From: Paeniglutamicibacter cryotolerans
GTDB lineage: Bacteria; Actinomycetota; Actinomycetes; Actinomycetales; Micrococcaceae
Direction of reading: 5' to 3'
NCBI RefSeq assembly: GCF_014190875.1
Contig: NZ_JACHVS010000001.1
Span: 2,807,449-2,871,448 of the forward strand
DNA: 64,000 nucleotides
Shown in pieces: positions 36,814-48,015 of the stretch (the stretch's first letter is position 1; every line of letters starts with the position of its first letter). Under the pieces are notes generated by a model. The model saw nothing but the letters and a program-made list of their open reading frames with translations, searched no databases and was not told where the DNA came from. The position numbers and the translations under genes are program-made.

Positions 36814-36853
36814 GGAAAAGCCTCGGACTGCTTTCGCAGTCCGAGGCTTTTCC
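36814..36853 (-). terminator. hairpin terminator of the second tRNA-Lys
   Basis: Perfect 18-bp stem: GGAAAAGCCTCGGACTGC (36814-36831) and GCAGTCCGAGGCTTTTCC (36836-36853), loop TTTC. It shares the AGCCTCGGA core and the CTTTCGCA apex with the terminator of tRNA-Lys copy 1, so gene and terminator were duplicated together. Confidence 0.85.
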
Positions 36854-36861
36854 TTCCCATG

Positions 36862-36934
36862 TGCACCCCTCGGGACTTGAACCCGAAACCCATTGATTAA
36901 GAGTCAATTGCTCTGCCAATTGAGCTAGGGATGC
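36862..36934 (-). tRNA. tRNA-Lys (anticodon CUU), copy 2
   Basis: Identical in sequence over its 73 bases to the copy at 34446-34518: acceptor GCATCCC / GGGGTGC, anticodon CTT, T-arm CGGGTTCAAGTCCCG, no encoded CCA. The 2.3-kb interval between the copies carries the PadR/HAAS and GIY-YIG genes. Confidence 0.97.
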
Positions 36935-37104
36935 ATTTGTGCAGGTTGTCGGTTTCTTTCGGCCCCGTCGCTCTGCAACGACATGAAACACTACCAGTCT
37001 GACGGGGGATTGCAAGTCGAGGAAGCCCTTTGAGGCGCACTTCACAACTTTGAACCATTTCGGCGGCTTTTGGTGTGGTCAATCTCGGGTTCTAGGCTGT
37101 GGTT

Positions 37105-38052
37105 ATGGAACAGATCACCGTTGTCACGCTGCCCGACCAGAAACTTCTTGATGCAGTATCGCCCTTGCCTGAAGGAATGCGCGGGGGAGTGTGGGACTGT
37201 GTGGGCCGACCGGCGGGTGTCGAACTGGAAGAGATCCAGATGGTCGTGTTGCCGTATGCGACCCGGATCGGCAACCTCGTCGCTGTACGCGGGGCTACGA
37301 ACCTGCGACTGGTGCAAACCCAGTCCACGGGGTTTGACGCAGTCCCGGAACTCGTGGGGAAGGACGTCGCCGTTGCGTCGGCCAGCGGCGTCCATGCGGC
37401 GGCAACGGCTGAACTTGCGGTAGGGCTGGTCCTCGCCTCCGTTCGCGGCATCGCCGAATCCGTTCGAGACCAGGCGAAGGGGCACTGGAACCCTTCCCGA
37501 TGGCCGGGACTGGCTGATCGCAAGGTGGGCATCATCGGTGTCGGTGGGATCGGCGAGGAAATCCGCCGCCGGCTGGATCCCTTCGAGGTAGAGATGACCC
37601 GCTTCGGCTCGAGATCCCGCATAGACGAGCACGGTCGGGTGCGGGGCATCGATGAACTGTTGGCACTTGCGCCGGGACTGGAGGTGCTGATCTGCATCGT
37701 TCCGCACAACGAGTCCACCCATCACCTGATAAACGCCGAGGTGATGGCCGCCCTGCCCGATGGCGCGGTGATAGTCAACGTGGCCCGCGGGCCGGTGGTC
37801 GATACCGACGCCCTGGTCGCCGAGGTGGCCTCTGGACGGTTGCGAATGGCCTCGGATGTCTTTGATCCGGAGCCGCTACCGGCCGGCCATCCGCTCTGGA
37901 AGCTACCCAACGCACTGATCGTTCCGCATAACGGGGGCAATACCAACGCCTTCCCTCCGCGGATCGCGGCCTTGCTCAAGCGCCAGCTGGCCGCCGTATC
38001 GCGGGGGATCCTGCCCGAGAACGTGGTGCGGACCGGAACCCGGCTGGGCTGA
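37105..38052 (+). CDS. D-isomer-specific 2-hydroxyacid dehydrogenase family protein
   Basis: A 315-residue NAD(P)-dependent dehydrogenase of 2-hydroxyacids (D-lactate, glyoxylate, phosphoglycerate type). The Rossmann motif is VGIIGVGGIGEEI, the catalytic Arg lies in VNVARGPVVDTDAL, the Glu in DVFDPEPLPAGHPLW and the His in LIVPHNGG. The substrate-binding N-terminal domain is short. The ATG at 37105 is chosen; no ribosome site is visible and TAGGCT at 37093-37098 could be a -10 box, so the message may be leaderless. Substrate not predicted. Confidence 0.9.
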   Translation: MEQITVVTLPDQKLLDAVSPLPEGMRGGVWDCVGRPAGVELEEIQMVVLPYATRIGNLVAVRGATNLRLVQTQSTGFDAVPELVGKDVAVASASGVHAAATAELAVGLVLASVRGIAESVRDQAKGHWNPSRWPGLADRKVGIIGVGGIGEEIRRRLDPFEVEMTRFGSRSRIDEHGRVRGIDELLALAPGLEVLICIVPHNESTHHLINAEVMAALPDGAVIVNVARGPVVDTDALVAEVASGRLRMASDVFDPEPLPAGHPLWKLPNALIVPHNGGNTNAFPPRIAALLKRQLAAVSRGILPENVVRTGTRLG

Positions 38053-38255
38053 GCCGCCGGACGGCGTCACCCGAAGACGATGCAGGGCGGCGGACCGGGC
38101 AGGGTAACTCGCCTGCATCCCGAGGAGGACCGATTGTCGACGGGTGGCAGGCGTGAGCATGTTGCGCCCCGCCCGGTAGCATCGAAGCTGCGAATCATCG
38201 CGCTTACGGGAGAGTGCGCCACCGACATTCCCGCCATCCACTTTCGAGGAATCCG

Positions 38256-38756
38256 ATGCAGTTGAACAAGCAAACGCTCAAAGCCGAGGGGTTCACCGGG
38301 TTCCGGCCCATCGCCGCCGTCGAGATCAACAGGATTCCGCAACGCCCGGGGATCTTCGCCATACTGCGCCCCGCCGGCTTCGAGGCCCGGTTCCTGGCCA
38401 AGAGCACGGCCGGGGTCTTCAAGAAGAAGGACCCGACCTTGCCGCAGGACGCGCTGGCCGCGGAATGGGTCGCCGACGCGGATGTCCTGTTCATCGGCAA
38501 GGCCGGCCCCGGCAGCAAGGGCAACCGGGGCCTCCGACGCCAGATCCAGGAATTCGTGGACTTCGGCAACGGCAAGCCGCCGGGGCACTGGGACGGTCGG
38601 CTGATCTGGCAGCTTGCGGATCCCGGGACCCTGCTCGTGGCCTGGCAGGAATTGCCTGCGGAAGCGCTCAATGCGGCCCAGGCAAACCACCATGCGCAGT
38701 TCATCCAGCATCACGGCAGGCTGCCGTTCGCCAATCTCATCCAGGCCCGCGCCTAG
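38256..38756 (+). CDS. small GIY-YIG-like protein
   Basis: A 166-residue protein. CGAGGA precedes the ATG. The segment RPGIFAILRP, later VLFIGKAGPGSKGNRGLRRQIQEFV, and a GHWDGRLIWQL segment have the order and spacing of a GIY-YIG-type fold (GI-F, FIGKA, then helices). Catalytic residues are only partly conserved, so it could be a structural relative without nuclease activity. The stop shares a CTAG with the convergent neighbour. Confidence 0.6.
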   Translation: MQLNKQTLKAEGFTGFRPIAAVEINRIPQRPGIFAILRPAGFEARFLAKSTAGVFKKKDPTLPQDALAAEWVADADVLFIGKAGPGSKGNRGLRRQIQEFVDFGNGKPPGHWDGRLIWQLADPGTLLVAWQELPAEALNAAQANHHAQFIQHHGRLPFANLIQARA

Positions 38757-39208
38757 GGCATGTCCCGGGGTGCGCGGTCCAGGGTGTCCATGAACAAATC
38801 CATGAACTCGGTGAAGTCCAGCGAGTCGACGTCCTGGTCCAAGAGGACCCGGTGGCCGGTGTCGGGCAGATCAAGGCTCGCGCTCGCCGGGACCTTGAAG
38901 CGGAAGACCCTCCCGGTGCTGGTGCCGATCTCGTAACCTCCGTCGTTGACGAGTGCAAGGTGGGAAAGATTTGTGATGTTGATTTCTATGGCTGCGGACT
39001 TCGGGGTCAGGCTTATCGGGTTCAGCGGCGCCAGCACCACCTCGATCGGTTCGCGCCGGTAGCCGATGACGGCGGGCGCCGATGACCCCGAGGTCCCGGT
39101 GGCCAAGACGAGGTTGTAGCTGCCGAAATTCGGTATCTGGCTCTCGAATGCGATGCGCAGGAGAGCCTTCAGCTCCGCATCCTCGGAATCTTCCTGGGCT
39201 GTATCCAT
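38753..39208 (-). CDS. conserved hypothetical protein
   Basis: A 151-residue acidic, apparently soluble protein ([35 protein letters not shown] at the start). The middle is beta-rich ([39 protein letters not shown]), with [10 protein letters not shown] near the end. No signal peptide or membrane helix. The last four bases overlap the convergent gene at the palindromic CTAG. I recognise no family. Confidence 0.55.
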   Translation of the reverse strand: MDTAQEDSEDAELKALLRIAFESQIPNFGSYNLVLATGTSGSSAPAVIGYRREPIEVVLAPLNPISLTPKSAAIEINITNLSHLALVNDGGYEIGTSTGRVFRFKVPASASLDLPDTGHRVLLDQDVDSLDFTEFMDLFMDTLDRAPRDMP

Positions 39209-39325
39209 GGTTTCCACTGTAGCGACGGCCAACCTCTGCGGCGGCCCAGGCTGACGGGCGGGGAAATGTGTCGCTTCGTTGTCACGGGTTCGATACCCGA
39301 TGGCAACGGCAATAGAATCGGACCC

Positions 39326-41029
39326 ATGAGCCAGGACACCACACCAGATATCAAACCACGCAGCCGCGTCGTGACCGACGGCATCCATGCCGCCCCGGCA
39401 CGCGGCATGTTCCGCGCCGTCGGCATGGGCGACGATGACTTCGCCAAGCCGCAGATCGGCGTCGCCAGCTCGTGGAACGAAATTACCCCCTGCAACCTTT
39501 CGCTGAACCGCTTGGCCCAGGGGGCCAAGGAAGGCGTTCACGCCGGCGGTGGCTTCCCGATGCAGTTCGGTACCATCTCGGTCTCAGACGGCATCTCCAT
39601 GGGCCATGAGGGCATGCACTTCTCGCTGGTTTCCCGCGAGGTCATTGCCGACTCGGTCGAGGTCGTCATGCAGGCCGAGCGCATCGATGGATCGGTCTTG
39701 CTGGCCGGCTGCGACAAGTCGTTGCCGGGCATGCTGATGGCAGCGGCGCGGCTCGATCTCGCCTCGGTCTTCCTCTACGCCGGTTCGATCATGCCCGGCT
39801 GGGTCAAGCTCGAGGACGGCTCCGAAAAGGAGGTCACCTTGATCGACGCCTTCGAGGCCGTCGGCGCGTGCGCCGCGGGCAAGATGTCGCTCGAGGACCT
39901 GACCCGCATCGAAAAGGCCATCTGCCCCGGCGAGGGCGCCTGCGGCGGCATGTACACCGCCAACACCATGGCCTGCATCGGCGAGGCCCTGGGCATGTCG
40001 CTGCCCGGATCGGCCGCCCCGCCCTCGGTCGACCGCCGCCGCGACGTATTCGCCCACAAGTCCGGCGAGGCAGTGGTGAACCTGTTGCGCCTGGGCATCA
40101 CCTCGCGCCAGATCATGACCAAGAAGGCGTTCGAGAACGCCATCGCCGTCACCATGGCCTTCGGTGGCTCCACCAACGCCGTGCTGCACCTGCTGGCCAT
40201 CGCCCGCGAGGCCGAGGTCGACCTGACCCTGGCCGATTTCAACCGCATCGGTGACAAGATCCCGCACCTGGGCGACCTGAAGCCTTTCGGCCGCTACGTC
40301 ATGACCGACGTGGACAAGATCGGCGGCGTGCCGGTCATCATGAAGGCACTGCTCGATGCCGGTCTGCTGCATGGTGACTGCCTGACCGTCACCGGCAAGA
40401 CCGTTGCCGAGAACCTGGCCGAGATCAACCCGCCGGATGTCGACGGCAAGATCCTGCGCGCGCTGGACAATCCGATCCACAAGACCGGCGGCATCACCGT
40501 GCTGCACGGTTCGATGGCCCCCGAGGGTGCTGTCGTGAAGTCCGCCGGCTTCGACGCGGACGTCTTCGAGGGAACCGCCCGGGTCTTCGACCGCGAGCAG
40601 GGAGCCTTGGCAGCGCTGGACAATGGCGAGATCAAGGCCGGCGACGTGGTGGTCATCCGCTACGAAGGTCCTAAGGGGGGCCCCGGCATGCGTGAGATGC
40701 TTGCCATCACAGGCGCCATCAAGGGTGCGGGCTTGGGCAAGGACGTATTGCTGCTGACCGATGGCCGCTTCTCCGGAGGCACCACCGGCCTGTGCATCGG
40801 CCACGTGGCACCGGAAGCCGTCGATGGCGGCCCGATCGCATTCGTCCAGGACGGCGATAAGATCCGCGTCGACATCGCTGCCCGCTCCTTTGACCTGCTG
40901 GTCGAGGAGGCCGAGCTCGAGGCCCGCAAGGTGGGTTGGGAGCCGTTGCCGGCCAAGTTCACTACGGGTGTGCTGGCCAAGTACGCCAAGCTCGTGAAGT
41001 CCGCTTCGACCGGCGCGTACTGCGGCTAG
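39326..41029 (+). CDS. ilvD: dihydroxy-acid dehydratase
   Basis: A 567-residue Fe-S dehydratase making the 2-oxo acid precursors of valine, leucine and isoleucine. Cluster ligands lie in [11 protein letters not shown] (Cys about 56), [11 protein letters not shown] and [20 protein letters not shown]. Further conserved segments are [37 protein letters not shown] and [17 protein letters not shown]. The ATG at 39326 is preceded by GGACCC and fits the usual N-terminus. It lies just upstream of ilvBNC but has its own terminator (41041-41070) and a leader/attenuator in between. Confidence 0.97.
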   Translation: MSQDTTPDIKPRSRVVTDGIHAAPARGMFRAVGMGDDDFAKPQIGVASSWNEITPCNLSLNRLAQGAKEGVHAGGGFPMQFGTISVSDGISMGHEGMHFSLVSREVIADSVEVVMQAERIDGSVLLAGCDKSLPGMLMAAARLDLASVFLYAGSIMPGWVKLEDGSEKEVTLIDAFEAVGACAAGKMSLEDLTRIEKAICPGEGACGGMYTANTMACIGEALGMSLPGSAAPPSVDRRRDVFAHKSGEAVVNLLRLGITSRQIMTKKAFENAIAVTMAFGGSTNAVLHLLAIAREAEVDLTLADFNRIGDKIPHLGDLKPFGRYVMTDVDKIGGVPVIMKALLDAGLLHGDCLTVTGKTVAENLAEINPPDVDGKILRALDNPIHKTGGITVLHGSMAPEGAVVKSAGFDADVFEGTARVFDREQGALAALDNGEIKAGDVVVIRYEGPKGGPGMREMLAITGAIKGAGLGKDVLLLTDGRFSGGTTGLCIGHVAPEAVDGGPIAFVQDGDKIRVDIAARSFDLLVEEAELEARKVGWEPLPAKFTTGVLAKYAKLVKSASTGAYCG

Positions 41030-41040
41030 TCCGATGACTG

Positions 41041-41070
41041 TCCAAGGGGTGGATGCGTCCACCCCTTGGA
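41041..41070 (+). terminator. hairpin terminator after ilvD
   Basis: Perfect 13-bp stem: TCCAAGGGGTGGA (41041-41053) and TCCACCCCTTGGA (41058-41070), loop TGCG, beginning 11 bases after the ilvD stop. Confidence 0.75.
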
Positions 41071-41142
41071 CGACCGTCTCACATTGTGAGATTTGCAACT
41101 GTTTTGTTTGACTATCATTTCTGCGGCGAGCAGACTGGGGTC

Positions 41143-41184
41143 ATGAAGATCCGCACTGAACTCCTAGTAGTTATCAAGCGCTGA
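41143..41184 (+). CDS. ilvL: ilv leader peptide (attenuation)
   Basis: A 13-residue open frame, [13 protein letters not shown], seven of whose residues from Leu7 are Leu-Leu-Val-Val-Ile. Five of 13 codons in the middle encode branched-chain amino acids, next to another Ile at position 3. GGGGTC lies upstream. It precedes a strong U-tailed hairpin and ilvB, the arrangement of transcription attenuators: when charged Leu/Val/Ile tRNAs run low the ribosome stalls here and the terminator does not form. The peptide is too short for usual gene calls. Confidence 0.8.
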   Translation: MKIRTELLVVIKR

Positions 41185-41221
41185 GCCGGCGGCCCCCACA
41201 AGGGACCCAGGTGCAGCGCAT

Positions 41222-41258
41222 ACCCCAACTCGCCGTGACGGTGCCGAGGGGTTTTTTT
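41222..41258 (+). terminator. ilvBNC attenuator (U-tailed hairpin)
   Basis: ACCCC (41222-41226) pairs with GGGGT (41248-41252), inside it TCG with CGA and CCG-TGA-CGG, followed by seven Ts (41252-41258). It lies 37 bases after the leader-peptide stop and 39 before ilvB. One of the few U-tract hairpins in this GC-rich window, consistent with intrinsic termination. Confidence 0.8.
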
Positions 41259-41296
41259 ATGTGCAGAACGAAGAGATAGAGAAGGAAGAATCCAAC

Positions 41297-43177
41297 ATGA
41301 GTAACGGAATTCCCGCCAGCCCATCGCTGGCGGCCAAAGCCGCCAACCGCACCAAGGATGCCGCTCCTGTCTCTTCCGTCGTGGAGGCGTCGAGCCCCGT
41401 CCAGGGCCCGAACAACATCATTGCCCCCACCGAGATGACTGGCTCACAAGCCATTGTTCGCTCACTGGAAGAATTGGGCGTCAAAGACGTCTTCGGGTTG
41501 CCCGGTGGAGCCATCATGCCCACCTACGACTCGCTCATGGACTCGACCGGGATCAACCACATCCTGGTCCGCCACGAACAGGGCTCGGGCCACGCGGCCC
41601 AGGGCTACGCCATGGTCACCGGAGAGGTGGGCGTGTGCATCGCCACTTCCGGACCCGGCGCCACCAACCTCGTCACCTCACTGGCCGACGCGCACATGGA
41701 CTCGGTCCCGATGGTTGCCATCACCGGCCAGGTGCACAGCGCCTTCATCGGCTCGGATGCTTTCCAGGAAGCCGACATCGTGGGCATCACCATGCCCATC
41801 ACCAAGCATTCATTCCTGGTGACCAAGGCGGAGGATATTCCCCGGGTCCTGGCCAGCGCCTTCTACATCGCAGCCACGGGCCGTCCCGGCCCGGTCCTGG
41901 TTGACATCACCAAGGACGCGCAGCAGTCCAAGATGACGTTCTCCTGGCCTCCGAAGATCGATCTGCCCGGTTACAAGACCGTGGTGCGTGGCCACAACAA
42001 GCAGGTCCGCGAGGCGGCCAAGCTGATTGCCTCCTCGATCCGCCCGGTGTTCTACGTCGGCGGCGGCGTCATGAAGGCCCATGCATCGGCCGAACTGCTC
42101 GACCTGGCCGAACTGGTCGGCGCCCCGGTGGTCACCACGCTGCAGGCCCGCGGCGCGTTCCCGGACTCGCACGATCTGCATGTCGGCATGCCCGGCATGC
42201 ATGGTTCGGTTTCAGCGGTCACCGCGCTGCAGCAGGCCGATCTGCTGATTACCCTCGGAGCCCGCTTCGATGACCGGGTCACCGGCGTGCTGTCGTCCTT
42301 CGCCCCCAACGCGAAGGTCATCCATGCCGACATCGACCCGGCCGAGATCTCCAAGAACCGTACCGCGGACATCCCGATCGTCGGCTCGGCGAAGGAAATC
42401 ATTCCCGAACTGACAGAAGCCTGCCGCACCCGCTTCGCCGAGGACGGCCACCCCGACCTCGCCGCGTGGTGGGAGGTCATCGGCCGCCTGCGCGAGACCT
42501 ACCCGATCGGCTACACTCCGACCGGCGACGGACTCTCCGCCCCGCAGCACGTGATCCAGCGGATCGGCGAGCTGACCGGACCCGAGGCGGTGTATGTCTC
42601 GGGCGTCGGCCAGCACCAGATGTGGGCCGCGCAGTTCATCAAGTACGAGCGCCCGCATTCCTGGCTGAATTCAGGTGGACTGGGAACCATGGGCTACTCG
42701 GTTCCCGCCGCGATGGGCGCCAAGGTCGGCAACCCTGACCGCGTGGTCTGGGCCATCGACGGCGACGGCTGCTTCCAGATGACCAACCAGGAGCTCGCCA
42801 CCTGCGTCATCAACAAAATCCCAATCAAGGTCGCCATCATCAACAACTCGTCGCTGGGCATGGTCCGCCAGTGGCAGACCCTGTTCTACGACGGGCGCTA
42901 CTCGAACACCGACCTGAACACCGGCCACGGAACGGTCCGGGTCCCTGACTTCGTGAAGCTCGCCGACGCGTATGGCTGCGTGGGCCTGCGGTGCGAACGC
43001 GACGAGGACATCGACGACACGATCCGCCAGGCACTGGCGATCAACGACCGCCCGGTGGTCATCGACTTCGTGGTTTCCCGCGACTCGATGGTCTGGCCGA
43101 TGGTGCCGACCGGCGTTTCAAACGACCAAATTCAAATTGCTCGCGGCATGACGCCGGAGTGGGAAGAGGAGGACTAG
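41297..43177 (+). CDS. ilvB: acetolactate synthase, large (catalytic) subunit
   Basis: A 626-residue thiamine-diphosphate enzyme joining two pyruvates, or pyruvate and 2-oxobutyrate, as the first common step of branched-chain amino acid synthesis. The catalytic Glu is in [16 protein letters not shown]; the ThDP/Mg motif is [16 protein letters not shown]...[11 protein letters not shown]-domain sequences ([22 protein letters not shown]) follow. GAAGGAAG precedes the ATG. The N-terminal 45 residues form a variable extension. First gene of ilvB-ilvN-ilvC, controlled by the leader and attenuator just upstream. Confidence 0.97.
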   Translation: MSNGIPASPSLAAKAANRTKDAAPVSSVVEASSPVQGPNNIIAPTEMTGSQAIVRSLEELGVKDVFGLPGGAIMPTYDSLMDSTGINHILVRHEQGSGHAAQGYAMVTGEVGVCIATSGPGATNLVTSLADAHMDSVPMVAITGQVHSAFIGSDAFQEADIVGITMPITKHSFLVTKAEDIPRVLASAFYIAATGRPGPVLVDITKDAQQSKMTFSWPPKIDLPGYKTVVRGHNKQVREAAKLIASSIRPVFYVGGGVMKAHASAELLDLAELVGAPVVTTLQARGAFPDSHDLHVGMPGMHGSVSAVTALQQADLLITLGARFDDRVTGVLSSFAPNAKVIHADIDPAEISKNRTADIPIVGSAKEIIPELTEACRTRFAEDGHPDLAAWWEVIGRLRETYPIGYTPTGDGLSAPQHVIQRIGELTGPEAVYVSGVGQHQMWAAQFIKYERPHSWLNSGGLGTMGYSVPAAMGAKVGNPDRVVWAIDGDGCFQMTNQELATCVINKIPIKVAIINNSSLGMVRQWQTLFYDGRYSNTDLNTGHGTVRVPDFVKLADAYGCVGLRCERDEDIDDTIRQALAINDRPVVIDFVVSRDSMVWPMVPTGVSNDQIQIARGMTPEWEEED

Positions 43178-43180
43178 AAC

Positions 43181-44750
<1,570 letters not shown>

Positions 44751-44796
44751 GGCCGACAAACCCGGTTTGCCCAGGCCCAGTGCCCTGGCCATCCAC

Positions 44797-44838
44797 CGAC
44801 AATGCCCGTCCCGAAGCAATTCGGGACGGGCATTGTCG
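44797..44838 (+). terminator. hairpin terminator of the ilvBNC operon
   Basis: Perfect 18-bp stem: CGACAATGCCCGTCCCGA (44797-44814) with TCGGGACGGGCATTGTCG (44821-44838), loop AGCAAT, 46 bases after the ilvC stop. Confidence 0.85.
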
Positions 44839-45143
44839 TGCCAGCCGTTGCCCTAGCCGTCGTCCCGTAGCGGGCTCCTGGGATTGTTGGCGCGGCGGGG
44901 GATCACTGGTCCCGGGGCGAAGCCTGGCAACAAGGCGATGGCCCCGGGAACGGTGTGCAGCGGTATTGTTCATCCCTCATACCCGCGCCACGGTGTGTCA
45001 GGCAAACCGGTTGAACCCGAGCTACGGGCAAGTGGCCCGGCTCCAAGCATCGATGCCCGCCCTGAATTGTTTTGGGGCGGACATCGACGGTTCGTTACCG
45101 CTACTGGAGCATGGAGGTGGCCGGCATGCGGGATGAGGGAGTG
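44839..45143. other. intergenic stretch, about 300 bp
   Basis: Between the ilv terminator and the end of the convergent protease gene. Open frames here have no family pattern or ribosome site; nothing else is recognised. Confidence 0.45.
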
Positions 45144-47432
45144 CTAGCGGGGCACCCGGGGGCTCGAGGGCGAGGTCCGGGCCACGGTGGCGTAGCCGGC
45201 CTTCCGCCCGGTGACGCGCACTTTGAGGGTCTTGCCCGCGTCGGCGCGTACCACCTGGTAGGTCTTCTTCTTGGCGCCGGTGATCTGCTGGCCCGAGCGG
45301 TACCAGCGGTAGGTCAGGGCGACGGGCGAAGGCCCCCATTTCTTCATCGAAATACTCAGAGTGGAGCCGACCTGCGCCTTCCCGTTGGTTTTCGGGCCCG
45401 TGGTGGTGAGTTTGCCCTTCACCACGGTCCCGGTGGGCGTCGAAACCTGTCGCGATGGGGAATAGCCGTCCTTGATTCCGGTCACGGCGAGTTTGAGGCT
45501 CTTTCCCGCGTCGGCCCCGACCAAGGTGTAGGTCTTCTTCGTGGCGCCGGTGATCGGCTTGCCCGAGCGATACCAGCGGTATGACAGCGTCACCGGGGTC
45601 GAACCCCAGGCGCCGGGAACCGCTGTGAGCTTGGAAGCGACCCGGGCTGTTCCGTCGACCCGGGGGATCTGGGTTCTAAGCTTTCCCCGGGCGACTGCCG
45701 TTGTCGGTGCCGAGGTCTTCCGGAGGCTCGAGTAGCCCTTCTTACTGCCGGTGACGGCGACCGTGATGGCCTTTCCCGCATCGGCGGGGAGCAGCGCATA
45801 GGTGCTGGCGGTGGCCAGGGGAATCGGATTCCCCGCCCGGTACCAGCGGTAGGCAAGCGCCACCGGGGCCGGTCCCCATGCATTCGTCGAGGCCGATAGA
45901 ACACGCCCCACCCGTGACGTCCCAGAAATCAGCGGAACCGAGGGTTTCAGCGGCGGGAGAGTGGCCCTGACTGCGGCACCGGCGTCAATGATCCCGGCCC
46001 CGCAGCCATGGGCGATGTTGCACTTCAGCGGACGTGCGGTGGCCTTCAGCAGCGATTCGACGGCCGCCGGGGTGAGAGTCGGGTTGCGGGCCAGCATCAG
46101 TGCAATGGTTCCCGCTACATGCGGGGTGGCCATTGAGGTTCCGATATCCATGGCATAGGCCTCGGTCGTTGGCCCCTTCGTTCCCTTGTTGCTGGTGGAG
46201 AGGACGCCAAGCGGATCCAGGGACTCGGGATCATCGCCGCCCGGGGCCATGACGTCCACGTTGCTGCCGTAATTCGAGTATGCGGCCCGGGCGCCGGCGC
46301 TGGTGACGGCTCCGACCACTATGACGTTTCGGCAATTCGCCGGGGAGGAGTCGGAGACCTTTCCGTATTCGTTCCCGGCCGCGACGACCACGGGGATGCC
46401 CTTGCCGACCGCGAAGTCGATGGCCGCCTGATAGGTCCTGGAACAGGTCCCCGAACCGCCGAGGCTCAGGTTGATGACATCGGCCCGGTGTTTGTTTTTC
46501 CGCGCAACTCCTGGCACCGAGCCGCCGGCAGCCCAGATGATGCCGTCGGCGATGTCCGAATTGTAGCCCCCGCAGACACCCAGGACGCGAACGGGCAGGA
46601 TGGACGCGTCCGGCGCCACTCCCGCCACGCCCTTGCCGTTGCCGGTCACCGCGGCAATGGTCCCTGCCACATGGGTTCCGTGCCAGGAGGAAGGCTCGGC
46701 CGGCAGGTCGTCATCGCACTGTCCGAACCGGGTGGTCCAGTCCCCGGGATCGGAGGGGTCCGGGTCACGGCCATCGCCGTCGTTTGCCGTGCTGAAATCG
46801 TTCTTCGCCGCATCGTCGGCGGAGACCATGTCGTATCCGGGCAGGGCCTTCGCTAGCCGGCCGGGAATCGCCGGATATTCTAGGTCCGAGTGCCTGGCTA
46901 TTCCCGTGTCAACCACGGCAACGACCGTGCCCTTGCCTCTCGACAGCTCCCAGGCCTTCTCCATATTGATACCAGCGGCAGTGGACGCCAGGTCCCATTG
47001 CTGGGCGTAGTAGGGATCGGTGGGCACGGAGGCCGTCCTGGAGCGGCCGTCTCGTTCGGCGAATTCGACACCGGGCAGCGCGTTGAGGTCCGCCAGGAAG
47101 GCATCGGCCTGATCGGCGCCGAGCTCCCGGTCGGTGGTGATCACGTTGGTCCCCAAGGAGGTCTCATGCAGCTGCTCCACCACCACGCCGGCATCGCCGC
47201 CGACCGCCCCGTAGGCGTCGTCGCGCCACCGCGAGTCGTCCTGTGACTCGTGGGTGAACTTCACGATGAACCGGTCGGTGGGCTGCTCCCCGCTGCCGGG
47301 CAGCTGGGCTGCGGGAGGGCTTTGCGGGGAATCGGGAGCCGGGGGAAGGGCCGCAGCCGAAGCAGCCACCAGCAGGGTGGAAACAAGAATTGACAAGGCG
47401 GTGGCGGCAACCCGCCTGGCTTGTGCGGGCAT
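45144..47432 (-). CDS. secreted subtilisin-like serine protease (S8) with three C-terminal repeats
   Basis: A 762-residue exported protease. MPAQARRVAATALSILVSTLLVAASAAALPP is the signal peptide; the ATG at 47432 has AGGA upstream, better than the ATG at 47453. A propeptide (DRFIVKFTHES...VEFAERDGR) precedes the S8 domain, whose triad lies in VVAVVDTGIA (Asp), WHGTHVAGT (His) and DIGTSMATPHVAGT (Ser); the oxyanion Asn is in VVVAAGNEYG. The last 270 residues are three related units of about 90 residues, each with a YRWYR-G motif and DAGK-(I/L)-x-V-x-VTG followed by KGY or DGY (motif DNA at about 45850, 45575 and 45303). The units resemble surface adhesion or carbohydrate-binding Ig-like repeats. 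Confidence 0.93.
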   Translation of the reverse strand: MPAQARRVAATALSILVSTLLVAASAAALPPAPDSPQSPPAAQLPGSGEQPTDRFIVKFTHESQDDSRWRDDAYGAVGGDAGVVVEQLHETSLGTNVITTDRELGADQADAFLADLNALPGVEFAERDGRSRTASVPTDPYYAQQWDLASTAAGINMEKAWELSRGKGTVVAVVDTGIARHSDLEYPAIPGRLAKALPGYDMVSADDAAKNDFSTANDGDGRDPDPSDPGDWTTRFGQCDDDLPAEPSSWHGTHVAGTIAAVTGNGKGVAGVAPDASILPVRVLGVCGGYNSDIADGIIWAAGGSVPGVARKNKHRADVINLSLGGSGTCSRTYQAAIDFAVGKGIPVVVAAGNEYGKVSDSSPANCRNVIVVGAVTSAGARAAYSNYGSNVDVMAPGGDDPESLDPLGVLSTSNKGTKGPTTEAYAMDIGTSMATPHVAGTIALMLARNPTLTPAAVESLLKATARPLKCNIAHGCGAGIIDAGAAVRATLPPLKPSVPLISGTSRVGRVLSASTNAWGPAPVALAYRWYRAGNPIPLATASTYALLPADAGKAITVAVTGSKKGYSSLRKTSAPTTAVARGKLRTQIPRVDGTARVASKLTAVPGAWGSTPVTLSYRWYRSGKPITGATKKTYTLVGADAGKSLKLAVTGIKDGYSPSRQVSTPTGTVVKGKLTTTGPKTNGKAQVGSTLSISMKKWGPSPVALTYRWYRSGQQITGAKKKTYQVVRADAGKTLKVRVTGRKAGYATVARTSPSSPRVPR

Positions 47433-47642
47433 GCTGAGTCCTGGAAAGGGCATCGGCGGGTGGACCGGTTCTCTCGGGGAGCGGTGTCGGGAATCGGCAG
47501 CGGATATCCGCCCGTCCCGTCCGTTCCGTGGTGGCTGTACGGCGAACCGTCGAGCCAGCCTAACAGCCGCACTTGCCACGATGCCGCAGTGGCGGAGCTC
47601 CGTGTCCCATTCGTTGTACTAGGTGCGGGGGCCGACGGGGAT

Positions 47643-47879
47643 TCAGCCGGCGCGGCGGTTTAACTCGCGCACGATGGCCTTGGCCACCAGTGAGGACTCG
47701 GCATCGTGGTTCAGCGGTTTGCCGGCGAGGAACAGGCCGTGGGCCATGTGCTGGACCCGAAGCTCGGCCTGCTTCATGATCGCTTCGATGTCATCGGAGC
47801 TGAGGGATTCGATGTAGCGCCGGACCAGCTCCTCGTGGGCAGGGGTGGGCATGGCCCCGGCATTCTCGTTCATGTCCAT
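47643..47879 (-). CDS. small conserved hypothetical protein
   Basis: A 78-residue helical protein. GGGAGGAAC gives the ribosome site; the ATG at 47879 has the better spacing, although an ATG directly before it (47882) is also possible. The body reads EELVRRYIESLSSDDIEAIMKQAELRVQHMAHGLFLAGKPLNHDAESSLVAKAIVRELNRRAG, two or three amphipathic helices without Cys or a metal motif. Function unknown. Confidence 0.6.
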   Translation of the reverse strand: MDMNENAGAMPTPAHEELVRRYIESLSSDDIEAIMKQAELRVQHMAHGLFLAGKPLNHDAESSLVAKAIVRELNRRAG

Positions 47880-48015
47880 CATGTTCCTCCCTGGTATCAG
47901 TTTGGCACCAGCGGCTCTCCTCCTCAACAGGGAATTCGCCTCATGGGAGGCCGGGCATGAAAACGGTGCCGACCCGTCCGGGCCGACACCGTTTCACGGT
48001 GGCGCCAGCGGGGAC

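Noticed and set aside
41071..41142. T-box riboswitch for the ilv operon
   Set aside because: No specifier stem or conserved T-box sequence is seen; the leader peptide with branched-chain codons and the U-tailed hairpin explain the region better.
47432..47579. Longer N-terminus for the subtilase (frame open to 47579)
   Set aside because: The extension reads as basic, Arg-rich sequence before the signal peptide and lacks a ribosome site; ATG 47432 has AGGA and begins the signal peptide.
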